NCBI RefSeq assembly: GCF_015353075.1
Contig: NZ_CP064188.1
Coordinates: 620,001 to 684,000 of the forward strand
DNA: 64,000 nucleotides
From: Rhizobium sp. 007
GTDB taxonomy: Bacteria; Pseudomonadota; Alphaproteobacteria; Rhizobiales; Rhizobiaceae
Direction of reading: 5' to 3'
Notes under the pieces: generated by a model
Databases searched by the model: none
Seen by the model: the letters and a program-made list of their open reading frames with translations, nothing else
Told to the model about the DNA's origin: nothing
Shown here: positions 46,295 to 54,618 of the stretch, in pieces
How positions within the stretch are numbered: the stretch's first letter is position 1
How the letters are laid out: each line of letters starts with the position of its first letter
Program-made: the position numbers and the translations under genes

Positions 46295-47614
46295 ATGTTT
46301 AAGTGGTATCGTGAGTTAACAAAGCGGGAGCGAAATACGTTCTGGGGATGCTTTGCTGGATGGGCGATCGACGCAATGGACGCACAGCTCTTCAGCTTCG
46401 TGCTGCCCGTGCTCATCGCAGCCTGGGCGATGACAACGGCACAGGCAGGCTACCTTGCCACAGCGACACTCTTCTCCGCTGCCGTGGGTGGCTGGGCATG
46501 TGGCTACCTGGCGGACCGCTTCGGCCGCGTCCGCGTCATGCAGTTCACCATTGTATGGTTCTCACTGTTTACCTTCCTGGCGGGCTTCTCCCAGAATTTC
46601 GAGCAGCTCATCATCGTGCGCGTGCTGCAAGGGCTGGGCTTTGGCGGCGAATGGGCCGCAGGCGCGGTGCTGATGGGTGAAATCATCCGGCCCGAACACC
46701 GCGGCAAGGCGGTCGGTTGCGTCCAGAGCGGCTTCGGCATCGGCTGGAGCGTGGCGGCGATCCTGGCCGGCGTGATCCTGGCCCATGTCCCCGCGGACTA
46801 CGCCTGGCGGACGCTGCTGATGATCGGGGTGCTGCCTGGGTTCTTGGTGCTCTACTTGCGTCGCCGGCTCGAGGAGCCGGAGCTCTACCAGCAGACTCGT
46901 GCTGCGATAAATGCTGCTGGCCGCGGCCCGGGGCTTGGGGCGATCTTCCAGCCGAACATGCTGCCGGTCACCATCCTGGCGTCGCTGCTGGCATTCGGCG
47001 TGATCGGTGTCGGCGGGGCGATCGTAAACTGGCTGCCGACGTTCATGAAGACGGTCCGGCATCTGTCGCCCAGTGCCTCGGGATATTATGTCTTCCTGGT
47101 CACCGGAGGTTCGTTCTTCGGCTTTCTGGCAAGCGCTTATTTGTCCGACATGCTCGGCCGGCGGCGGACGTTCCAATTGTTTCTGGTCTGCTCATGGCTG
47201 GTGACCATAGCCTATATGTTCCTGCCGCTATCAGGTTGGGGGCTGATATTGATGGGGATACCGTTCGGCTTCTTCACGATCGGCAACTACGCAGCGCTTG
47301 GCCCCTTCTTCACGGAGTTGTTCCCCACTGCCATCCGTGGCAGCGGCCAGAGCTTCGCCTACAACTTCGGCAAGGCGGCCGGTGCCGTCGCGGTGTCCTG
47401 CATCGGCGTCCTTGCGCAGTGGATCACCTTGGCCGAGGCTATCGGGTTGATCGCGCTGCTCGGCTACAGCATCGGGATCGTCGCAACGCTGCTGCTTCCA
47501 GAGACGAAAGGCATCAGCCTCAAGCCGGGCTTTGGCCAGACTGTCGACGGGGATGATCGGTCGATTGAAGCGGCGGCCACTCCGACGGAGCAACCCGCAC
47601 CTGGCAGGCCATAA
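46295..47614 (+). CDS. MFS transporter, organic/aromatic acid:H+ symporter type
   Basis: 439 residues from the ATG at 46295 (GGGAGGAG just upstream). Twelve membrane helices are expected. The MFS loop motif is LADRFGRVRVMQF (loop 2-3) with GGEWAAGAVLMGE, typical for the aromatic acid/sialic acid:H+ symporter families. The second half repeats the motif as LSDMLGRRRTFQL. It probably imports the substrate of the upstream enzymes. It belongs to the operon controlled by the divergent LysR. Confidence 0.92.
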   Translation: MFKWYRELTKRERNTFWGCFAGWAIDAMDAQLFSFVLPVLIAAWAMTTAQAGYLATATLFSAAVGGWACGYLADRFGRVRVMQFTIVWFSLFTFLAGFSQNFEQLIIVRVLQGLGFGGEWAAGAVLMGEIIRPEHRGKAVGCVQSGFGIGWSVAAILAGVILAHVPADYAWRTLLMIGVLPGFLVLYLRRRLEEPELYQQTRAAINAAGRGPGLGAIFQPNMLPVTILASLLAFGVIGVGGAIVNWLPTFMKTVRHLSPSASGYYVFLVTGGSFFGFLASAYLSDMLGRRRTFQLFLVCSWLVTIAYMFLPLSGWGLILMGIPFGFFTIGNYAALGPFFTELFPTAIRGSGQSFAYNFGKAAGAVAVSCIGVLAQWITLAEAIGLIALLGYSIGIVATLLLPETKGISLKPGFGQTVDGDDRSIEAAATPTEQPAPGRP

Positions 47615-47816
47615 CCGCTCCCGCATTCAGGCGCAGGCGGCCTCGATCGGGCGCCCGAGATCGAATGAGGCAGCGGTCCTGCATAGATGAACAACGTGGC
47701 CAGGCCCGATCCTGTCAACGTGCGACGCGCAGGCTTTTGGAAAGGAAGCCCCGACAAAACGGCGCGCTCTTCGCTAACGCAGGTGTTCAAAGCAGTGAGA
47801 AGAAAAGGAAAAGCAG

Positions 47817-48278
47817 ATGACACAATCGACAGTAGTGAATACGTCCGACATGGCGGTGCAGCATAGCTCACGAGCAAGCAAAACCATGAACCGCAGAACG
47901 AGCGTCACCGTCGAATCCCTCGCTCACAAGTATCCCGTTCCCAATGCCTGTCGCATCGGCAACCTGATCGTCTCCGGTGCGATCCACGGCGTGGATCCTG
48001 CCACTCACACCATGCCGAAGGACCTGACGGCTCAATGCGCCCACGTATTTGCAAATATGAAGACGATCGTCGAGGCTGCCGGAGGCAGCACCAAAGACAT
48101 CATCAAGATGACCGTCTATCTGCGCGACCGCGACAACCGGGAACCGCTGAATGCGGAATGGGTGCGCATGTTTCCGGACCCCGAAACTCGACCGGCCCGA
48201 CACTCACAGCCGCTGCTGGTGGAGGGCCCTTCGCTGGTTCAATGCGATTTCATGGCCGTGATCGAAGAGCCGGATTGA
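47817..48278 (+). CDS. RidA-family protein
   Basis: 153 residues; residues 30-150 are the RidA/YjgF fold: IGNLIVSGAIHGVDPATHTMP, ANMKTIVEAAGGSTKDIIKMTVYLRDRD and RPARHSQPLLVEGPSLVQCDF with the arginine that binds the carboxylate of imines. RidA proteins hydrolyse reactive enamines/imines or have diverged functions in catabolic operons. It lies 202 bases beyond the transporter gene and may be part of the same unit. The first 25 residues look like an unneeded extension; a start at 47850 (MAVQHSSRAS) or 47886 (MNRRTSVTVE) is possible. Confidence 0.88.
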   Translation: MTQSTVVNTSDMAVQHSSRASKTMNRRTSVTVESLAHKYPVPNACRIGNLIVSGAIHGVDPATHTMPKDLTAQCAHVFANMKTIVEAAGGSTKDIIKMTVYLRDRDNREPLNAEWVRMFPDPETRPARHSQPLLVEGPSLVQCDFMAVIEEPD

Positions 48279-48719
48279 TGGCGGTTCTGATCGCCTTTTG
48301 CCTCGCTGGCAAGCCAGTCGCACAAACTCGCCTGAAAAGAGGCTCTGGACTTGACGTCATGGTCGAGCAGGGGCAGGGCCTGCACTCAATCCGCTAACAG
48401 AGCCCTCGTCGATGCCGGCGTCGTCATCACGTCTAACGCCAGGACTACGTTCATGCTCTCAGCGACGCCAAGAAGACATGCGAGGCGATCGCCAAGCCTT
48501 TCGCTCCGCGCTCCGCTGCCAATGATCCAGCGCATTATTGATAGGGATGATAACGGTCCTTTGAACTGTGAATTGGACGGAGATGATGGGCCGTGCGAGC
48601 CTTCACGCTCGCTAGAGCGCTACGACTGCGCAAACATGATCGCGGCTCGGGATTTGGTCGTGCACCCGCGTAATGATGCTCCCCTGCCTCTTCGCAATCC
48701 CCGGTCTAAGGACGAAAAG
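48279..48719. other. Intergenic, nothing identified
   Basis: About 440 bases between the RidA gene and the metallo-hydrolase gene. An open frame running through here is upstream extension of the hydrolase frame without a signal or family match. No repeat, RNA or remnant was recognised. Confidence 0.5.
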
Positions 48720-49685
48720 ATGACGACGAACAAACCGAACAGTCTTACTCGCCGCTCCCTTCTTATAGCGTCGTGCATTTGCGTTGGATGCGCTGTGCCC
48801 GGCCCACTCCTTGCTGATGCTCCAATGATCAAGAGTGACAGCCCGGGCTTCTTTCGTTTGATGGTTGGTGACTGTGAGGTCACAGTACTTTCCGACGGCA
48901 AGAATCTGCTTGCGGCTACGAAGTTGTTGCAAGGAGACACCGCGCGGATCGCCGATGCCCTGAAAAGCAACTTTCTTGGAGAGCAGGTTGAAACCTCCCA
49001 CAATTCCTTTCTGGTGAACACGGGCGACAAGCTGGTACTGGTCGATGCGGGTGCAGGGACACTACTGGGGCCGCACACAGGCAAATTGCTTGGCAATCTT
49101 GTAGCCGCGGGCTATCGGCCGGAGCAGGTGGACGAGGTCTATCTCACGCATATGCATACAGATCACATCGGCGGTTTAATGTCTGGAAACCAACGGGCCT
49201 TTCCAAACGCTGTCGTTCGCGCCGACACGCGCGACGTGGATTACTGGCTGAGCGAGGAAAACATGCGTGCTGCTCCCGCTGCGGCGAAGCGCTTCTTTGA
49301 GGCGGCCATCGCGTCATTGTCTCCTTACATGACAGCGGGCAAGATCAAGACGTTCGAGGGGGGTGCCGATCTGATCCCAGGAATTCGAGCCCAGCCGGCC
49401 TACGGGCATACTCCTGGTCATACGATGTATGAAGTGGAGAGCAAAGGCGAAAAGCTGCTCCTTTGGGGCGATATCGTCCATGTCGCCGCAGTGCAATTTG
49501 TCGATCCTGCCGTCACAATCGGATATGACGTCGACAGTGCCGAGGCCGAACAAGAGCATTGGCGTGTCTTCGATGATGCTGCGAAGGATCGATACCTGAT
49601 CGGAGGCGCACACCTCCCGTTTCCTGGCCTCGGTCACGTGCGCAACAACGGCGACAAGACCTACACGTTTGTGTCATTGAGCTAG
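48720..49685 (+). CDS. Exported metallo-beta-lactamase-fold hydrolase
   Basis: 321 residues from the ATG at 48720 (GACGAAAAG upstream). The N-terminus SLTRRSLLIASCICVGCAVPG with twin arginines looks like a Tat signal. The metal motif is THMHTDHIGG, with further ligands at YGHTPGHTMY and LLLWGDIVHV. This is the AHL-lactonase/quorum-quenching-like side of the superfamily, but many members have other substrates. A lactone or ester of the neighbouring pathway is possible. It points the same way as the RraA-MFS-RidA genes but has its own leader. Confidence 0.88.
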   Translation: MTTNKPNSLTRRSLLIASCICVGCAVPGPLLADAPMIKSDSPGFFRLMVGDCEVTVLSDGKNLLAATKLLQGDTARIADALKSNFLGEQVETSHNSFLVNTGDKLVLVDAGAGTLLGPHTGKLLGNLVAAGYRPEQVDEVYLTHMHTDHIGGLMSGNQRAFPNAVVRADTRDVDYWLSEENMRAAPAAAKRFFEAAIASLSPYMTAGKIKTFEGGADLIPGIRAQPAYGHTPGHTMYEVESKGEKLLLWGDIVHVAAVQFVDPAVTIGYDVDSAEAEQEHWRVFDDAAKDRYLIGGAHLPFPGLGHVRNNGDKTYTFVSLS

Positions 49686-49739
49686 CGGGATTAGGAGTCC
49701 CCATCTGAGCGTCTCATGATTGGCTATTCAGCTGCAATG

Positions 49740-50132
49740 TCAGGGACGACTAAACGGTTTCCCTTCCTCATCCTTAAGGTTCAGACGCTCGACCAACTCC
49801 TCGGCATCCTCTTCAGTGAGCATATCCATGACCACCCCATCGATAACGACCGCCTGTCCGGTCACTGCATCGACCACCGCCCAGTAGTTGTTCAGGTTCT
49901 TGCGACGGCTATAACGCCCAGTTGCCATTAGGTGAATCTTTGGGTGCTGAGGCTCGGTCTCGGCCCTTCTCTTTTCTTCGGCATTAAGGATGATCATGAG
50001 GTCAGTCGCGACATCGTGGGGCAACCGATTGAGAACCGTTCCGTGCATCTCTGCGGTACTACCTTCGTGGTAGTCGATGACATGCCACGTGCCGTCAGAA
50101 TTCTCCTCTAAACCGTACCGCTTGTAGACCAT
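49740..50132 (-). CDS. Hypothetical protein (130 aa)
   Basis: Read from the ATG at 50132 (MVYKRYGLEENSDGTWHVID); a longer frame to 50231 adds 33 residues without typical features. The protein is soluble, acidic at the end (EEDAEELVERLNLKDEEGK), with two possible small domains: WHVIDYHEGSTAEMHG and YWAVVDAVTGQAVVIDG, which look like two copies of one strand-turn-strand motif. No family is recognised. It is convergent with the hydrolase gene. Confidence 0.6.
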   Translation of the reverse strand: MVYKRYGLEENSDGTWHVIDYHEGSTAEMHGTVLNRLPHDVATDLMIILNAEEKRRAETEPQHPKIHLMATGRYSRRKNLNNYWAVVDAVTGQAVVIDGVVMDMLTEEDAEELVERLNLKDEEGKPFSRP

Positions 50133-50450
50133 GGGTCGCCTGGGGGTTGCCTTTAATACACCTAACGCCGACCCGGAGCGTTTGTTGCAAATTTCTGAGT
50201 GACCGACCGGATACGTCGCTTCCCCCGCCACTTCCTAAAGGTGCGAGCTAGCAATTTGCAAAAGGGTAGCAAGCCACTTGCGGACTGAGAAAGAGAGCGT
50301 TTGCTTCGACATCAACCTCTTCATCGACGCCTTCCGGCAGCCAGCTGGTCTTCATGTCTGTTGCGAATGCAGCGATGTCGACACCCGTTACTGCGCCGCA
50401 TCGCTTGACGGTCGACGAGCCCTCCCAGCGGTCCTTATAGCTGTCCATTT

Positions 50451-50464
50451 CCAAAACGTTTTGG
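50451..50464. promoter_or_regulatory. LacI-type operator 1
   Basis: CCAAAACGTTTTGG is a perfect palindrome with the central CG of LacI/GalR operators, 56 bases before the regulator start codon. It is expected to bind the regulator encoded next to it. Confidence 0.8.
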
Positions 50465-50472
50465 CTTGATCT

Positions 50473-50486
50473 CCAAAACGTTTTTG
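50473..50486. promoter_or_regulatory. LacI-type operator 2
   Basis: CCAAAACGTTTTTG differs from operator 1 at one base. Its centre is 22 bases from that of operator 1, about two helical turns, so two dimers could bind on the same face. It is 34 bases before the regulator start. Confidence 0.75.
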
Positions 50487-50519
50487 TTCATACTGGCGCT
50501 GTATCTGGGAGGGTACGCA

Positions 50520-51530
50520 GTGTCCAATCTGAAACAATTGGCCCAGTCGCTCGGCCTGTCGATCACCACGGTATCGCGCGCCCTCGACGGCTATCCGGAC
50601 GTCTCGCCGGCAACCCGCGAACGCGTACGGGAAGCGGCAGCGCTCACCGGTTATCGCCCCAATGCTTCTGCACGACGCCTTCGCAAACAGCGTGCCGAAC
50701 TTGTCGCCGTGACACTCCCGAGCGATCCGGGCCATATCGGCCCGCCGCACTTTCTCGATATGCTCTCCGGCTGCGCCGAACATCTTGCGACCGCCGGCCT
50801 CAATCTCGTGATTGCCCCTGTGCCGCGCGGCGAGAGCGAACTCGACATGTGCCGCCGTTTCGTCGACGGGCAAAGGGTCGACGCCATGCTGCTCGTTCGC
50901 ACGAAACGCAGGGACGAGCGCGTGGAATTCCTGCAGGCGCGGGGCATTCCGTTCGTCACCAACGGCCGGACCGAGTCGGTGTTGCCGCATCCCTATCTCG
51001 ACGGCGACGGCTTTGCCGGGTTTCAAGCGGCAAGCCTTCGCTTTCATGCCGACGGTCATCGCCGGATCGCTCATATTGCCGGCCCCCAGAACTATTATTT
51101 TGCCCATGTCCGCTGCATGGGCTGGCAGGCAGCCATGGAAGAAAGCGGCCTTTCGAGCGAACTTTGCGCCGAAGGCGCACCGACCGAGCAGGGTGGATAC
51201 CTGGCGGCGCTGGAATTGCTGCGCCATCCACGTCGGCCAACTGCGATCGTCTGCGCGACGGACGAAATGGCGATCGGTGCCTTGCGGGCGCTCCGTGAAA
51301 TTGAGGGCGGCGAGACGATCAGCATCGTCGGCCATGACGATCTTCCAACCGGTGCCTATACCAGCCCACCGCTTTCGACCATGCGCATGGCGGGCGAGAA
51401 CCTGGGTCGCAGCTTTGCCTCGCTGCTGCTTCGCGCCATTGCCGGCGAGCCTTCGGAAGAACTTCAGGAACTGCACCCGATCGAATTCGTCGACCGCGAG
51501 AGCCATCGGCGTGCGCCGCCAAATGCATAG
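50520..51530 (+). CDS. LacI-family transcriptional regulator
   Basis: 336 residues from the GTG at 50520, chosen because GGGAGGGT precedes it and because the helix-turn-helix then starts at once: VSNLKQLAQSLGLSITTVSRALDGYPDVSPATRERV (in part). The periplasmic-binding-protein-like ligand domain follows (LVAVTLPSDPGHIGPPHFLDML; AIVCATDEMAIGALRAL). Two matching operators lie directly upstream, so it probably represses itself and the sugar operon behind it, starting 24 bases after its stop. Confidence 0.93.
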   Translation: MSNLKQLAQSLGLSITTVSRALDGYPDVSPATRERVREAAALTGYRPNASARRLRKQRAELVAVTLPSDPGHIGPPHFLDMLSGCAEHLATAGLNLVIAPVPRGESELDMCRRFVDGQRVDAMLLVRTKRRDERVEFLQARGIPFVTNGRTESVLPHPYLDGDGFAGFQAASLRFHADGHRRIAHIAGPQNYYFAHVRCMGWQAAMEESGLSSELCAEGAPTEQGGYLAALELLRHPRRPTAIVCATDEMAIGALRALREIEGGETISIVGHDDLPTGAYTSPPLSTMRMAGENLGRSFASLLLRAIAGEPSEELQELHPIEFVDRESHRRAPPNA

Positions 51531-51554
51531 AGAAGAACCAAAGAGGAGGAGAAA

Positions 51555-52832
51555 ATGAAACATCTAGCGTCACTCGGAATTCTGGCATCGACCGTCCTTT
51601 TGGCCGCAACGCCGGTGCTTGCCGACACGGTGTTCCTGTCCACGCAACTTCGTCCGATCGCAGAAGCGACCGTGGTTCGCGAAGAACTGCTCAAGGGCGT
51701 CCAGAACCCGGTCGACTACGTGGTCGAAGAGCCGCCGCAATTTGCGGTCCGCATGGAGGCCGAGCGCCAGGCCGGAACGCACACGATCAGCCTTGTCGGC
51801 GCTTTGCACGGCGAACTGTCGCCGCTTGCCGACAAGGACGGCCTTGAGCCGCTCGACGACGTCGCCAAGACGCTCGCTTCGAAAGGCATGCCGCAGCCTC
51901 TGCTTGATCTCGGCAAGCTCGGCAAGTCCAGCCAGCAATATATCCCCTGGATGCAGGCGACCTATGTCATGGCCGCCAGGAAGGACGCCCTGCAATATCT
52001 TCCCCAGGGCGCGGATGTGAACAAGCTCACCTACGATCAGCTGATCGAATGGGGAAAGAAGATGCAGGAAGCGACCGGCCAGCCGCAGATCGGCTTTCCG
52101 GCCGGGCCGAAGGGGCTGATGTCCCGCTTCTTCCAGGGCTACTTCTATCCCTCCTTCACAGGCGGCGTCGTGCGGCCGTTCCAAAGTGCTGATGCTGCAG
52201 CCGGATGGGAGAAGCTGAAGGAGCTCTGGGCGGTCGTCAATCCGAACTCCACCAACTACGACTTCATGCAGGAGCCGCTGCTTGCCGGCGAAGTCATGGT
52301 CGCCTGGGATCACGTCGCCCGCCTCAAGGAGGCGATCTCCTCCGAGCCTGATCAATATGTCGTCTTCCCGGCTCCCGCCGGGCCGAAAGGCCGCGGTTAC
52401 ATGCCCGTTGTCGCCGGCCTCGCCGTTCCGAAGGGGGCACCTGACAAGGCAGGCGCGATCGCCGTCATCGAACACCTGACGATGCTCGACACGCAATTGC
52501 TGACAGCGCAGAAGGTGGGGTTCTTTCCGACGCTTGACGCCAAGCTGCCTTCCGATATCGATCCTGGAGTAGGCTTGCTCGCGGCTGCCGTCAACGCAAC
52601 CCAGACCGCGCCGGACGCGCTGATTTCGCTGCTTCCCGTCGGCCTCGGCGACAAGGGCGGCGAGTTCAACAAGGTCTATATGGACAGCTTCCAGCGGATC
52701 ATCCTGCAGAACGAAGCCGTCGGCGACGTCCTGAAGGCGCAAGGCGCAACGCTTGCAAAGCTGATGGCCGATACCAAGGCCCCGTGCTGGGCGCCGGACG
52801 CCAAGAGCGACGGAGCCTGCCCTGTCGAATAA
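51555..52832 (+). CDS. ABC sugar-binding protein (CUT1 family)
   Basis: 425 residues with signal peptide HLASLGILASTVLLAATPVLA. The family 1 solute-binding fold shows in VAKTLASKGMPQPLLDLGKLG, YIPWMQATYVMAARKDALQYL and GEVMVAWDHVARLKEAI. GAGGAGGAG is a strong ribosome site. It is the first transporter gene, 24 bases after the LacI gene. A strong hairpin (52839-52865) follows the stop, typical of binding proteins needed in excess over the membrane parts. Confidence 0.93.
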   Translation: MKHLASLGILASTVLLAATPVLADTVFLSTQLRPIAEATVVREELLKGVQNPVDYVVEEPPQFAVRMEAERQAGTHTISLVGALHGELSPLADKDGLEPLDDVAKTLASKGMPQPLLDLGKLGKSSQQYIPWMQATYVMAARKDALQYLPQGADVNKLTYDQLIEWGKKMQEATGQPQIGFPAGPKGLMSRFFQGYFYPSFTGGVVRPFQSADAAAGWEKLKELWAVVNPNSTNYDFMQEPLLAGEVMVAWDHVARLKEAISSEPDQYVVFPAPAGPKGRGYMPVVAGLAVPKGAPDKAGAIAVIEHLTMLDTQLLTAQKVGFFPTLDAKLPSDIDPGVGLLAAAVNATQTAPDALISLLPVGLGDKGGEFNKVYMDSFQRIILQNEAVGDVLKAQGATLAKLMADTKAPCWAPDAKSDGACPVE

Positions 52833-52838
52833 GCCTTT

Positions 52839-52865
52839 CGGCCCGGGCGCCTAGCGTCCGGGCCG
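52839..52865 (+). terminator. Hairpin after the binding-protein gene
   Basis: CGGCCCGGGCG pairs with CGTCCGGGCCG (one G-T pair, loop of five bases) and is followed by CTTTT. In transporter operons such a leaky terminator or RNA-stabilising hairpin raises the amount of binding protein relative to permeases. Confidence 0.65.
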
Positions 52866-52894
52866 CTTTTCGAAATGCCACGAAGCGAAAGCCA

Positions 52895-53746
52895 ATGCCC
52901 AACAACCGCACCTGGATCCCCTATCTGCTGATCTTGCCCTCGGTGGCGTTCCTGGCGTTGCTCTTCGTCGTGCCGCTTGTGCAGACGATCTGGCTTGCCG
53001 TCTCCGACAATGGCACGCCCTCGCTTGCCAATGTCCAGCGTATGGTGGGTGATCTCAATTTTACGCGCTCGGTACAAAACACGTTTCTTCTGACGCTTGC
53101 CGTTGTGCCGGTGCAGATCGTCATTGCGCTCGCCATGGGAACGATGGTCGCGAAAGTGGCAGCCGGCCGGGAAACGATCCTGTGGATCTGGACCATTCCG
53201 CTCGGCATTTCGGATCTCGCAGCCGGTCTCGTCTGGTTGTCGATCCTGCAGAACAGCGGTTATCTCAATTCCTTCCTTTACGGCCTCGGCATCATCGAAC
53301 GGCAGGCGAGCTGGCTTTCCTACCAGACGCCGTTCGCACTTTTTCTCGGCATAGCTGCCGCCGAGATATGGCGGGGAACGGCGATCGTCATGGTCGTCAT
53401 CGTTGCCGGCCTCAACCAGGTGCCGAAGGAATACCGGGAAGCGGCAGAAATCTTCGGCGCAGGTCCGTGGACGCGCTTCTTCCGCATCACCTTGCCGCTC
53501 ATCCGGCCGGCGCTGCAGTCGGCGCTCATCCTGCGCACCGTTTTGGCCTTCGAGGTTTTTGCCGTCGTATATGCCCTCGGCGGCCGCAATTTCCCGGTGC
53601 TCGTCGGCGAGGCCTACACTTGGCAGAACCAGAACCAGAACTATGGCGTTGCCGCAGCCTACGCGGTTCTCATCATGCTCATCTCGCTTGCGGCCACAAT
53701 GTTCTATCTGAAGGCCATCAAGGTCGATCCGGAGCGTCTTCCATGA
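52895..53746 (+). CDS. CUT1 sugar ABC permease 1
   Basis: 283 residues from the ATG at 52895. Six membrane helices are likely, starting WIPYLLILPSVAFLALLFVVP. The ATPase-contact EAA loop reads EYREAAEIFGAGPWTRFFRITLPLIRPA (in part). It pairs with permease 2 to form the heterodimeric channel. The stop overlaps the permease 2 start as ATGA. Confidence 0.93.
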   Translation: MPNNRTWIPYLLILPSVAFLALLFVVPLVQTIWLAVSDNGTPSLANVQRMVGDLNFTRSVQNTFLLTLAVVPVQIVIALAMGTMVAKVAAGRETILWIWTIPLGISDLAAGLVWLSILQNSGYLNSFLYGLGIIERQASWLSYQTPFALFLGIAAAEIWRGTAIVMVVIVAGLNQVPKEYREAAEIFGAGPWTRFFRITLPLIRPALQSALILRTVLAFEVFAVVYALGGRNFPVLVGEAYTWQNQNQNYGVAAAYAVLIMLISLAATMFYLKAIKVDPERLP

Positions 53747-54573
53747 GCACGACCCGCGCCGCAAACTTCGTCTCGTCCCGCCGCATTCTGCTCTGGAGCG
53801 GGATCGCCGTCCTTTGCGCCTGGGTCCTGGTGCCGATCTATCTGATCGCGCTCGGCGCCTTCGGCGGACGCAGCGCCGTCTACCTCTGGCCGAAGACCGG
53901 TCTGCCGACGGGCCTTTCCTTCGAGCCCTTCCTGCTTTTCCTGAGAACGGAAGGCGTTCTCGGCTCCTTCCTGAACTCACTCGGAGCCGCAGCCATCACG
54001 GTTGCCCTGTCCCTGCTTCTCGGAGCGCCCGCCGGCTATGCGCTGGCACGCTATAATTTTCACGGCAAGGATTCCTTCCGGCTCATGGTCCTTTTGACCC
54101 GCGCCTTTCCTTTGGCAATCCTTGCTCTGCCGCTCACCGTTTCCTTCATCCGTCTCGGCCTCTACGATACGGTAACGGGCGTCGGGCTCGTCCATACCGT
54201 CCTTGCTCTGCCTTTCGCCGTGCTGGTGACGCAAGGCATCTTTCTTGGCGTTCCGAGAGAACTCGAGGAAGCGGCATGGGTCTTCGGGTGCTCGCGTATC
54301 CAGGCATTCTTCAAGATCGTCGCTCCGCTCGCCCTTCCAGGTATCGCCGCGACCGCCGTCTTTGCCTTCGTCATCTCCTGGAACGAGGTTTTCGCCGCGT
54401 CCGTGCTCACCGTCAGAAATCGGACGCTGACGGCCTATCTACTGACCGTGCTGGCGGAAAGCCCGATGCATTACCGCTTTGCGGGCGGCCTCATGCTCAT
54501 CCTGCCATCCGTGGTCTTCATCTTCGCGGTCAGGCGTTACCTTTTCGCGATCTGGGGCATTTCATCCAAGTAA
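53743..54573 (+). CDS. CUT1 sugar ABC permease 2
   Basis: 276 residues, coupled to permease 1 by an ATGA overlap. Membrane helices start at ILLWSGIAVLCAWVLVPIYL. The EAA loop is ELEEAAWVFGCSRIQAFFKIVAPLALPG (in part), and ISWNEVFAASVLT is typical for MalG-like subunits. The stop codon lies inside the first unit of a 16-base triplicated repeat. Confidence 0.93.
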   Translation: MSTTRAANFVSSRRILLWSGIAVLCAWVLVPIYLIALGAFGGRSAVYLWPKTGLPTGLSFEPFLLFLRTEGVLGSFLNSLGAAAITVALSLLLGAPAGYALARYNFHGKDSFRLMVLLTRAFPLAILALPLTVSFIRLGLYDTVTGVGLVHTVLALPFAVLVTQGIFLGVPRELEEAAWVFGCSRIQAFFKIVAPLALPGIAATAVFAFVISWNEVFAASVLTVRNRTLTAYLLTVLAESPMHYRFAGGLMLILPSVVFIFAVRRYLFAIWGISSK

Positions 54574-54609
54574 CGGGTCATCCAAGTAACGGGTCATCCA
54601 AGTAACGGG
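54562..54609. repeat. 16-base sequence repeated three times in tandem
   Basis: TCATCCAAGTAACGGG occurs three times without spacer between permease 2 and the ATPase gene. The first unit includes the permease stop TAA. The array ends nine bases before the ATPase ATG and so separates it from the upstream ribosome flow. Confidence 0.9.
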
Positions 54610-54618
54610 AACAGTTTC

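Larger units (their letters stand above)
50133..50519. promoter_or_regulatory. Upstream region of the LacI regulator
   Basis: 387 bases without a convincing gene; a 68-codon minus-strand frame (50248-50454) is not supported by anything else. The right end carries the two LacI-type operators described separately. Confidence 0.55.

Noticed and set aside
50248..50454. 68-codon minus-strand frame upstream of the LacI gene
   Set aside because: It starts inside the operator region and has no family, signal or neighbour support.
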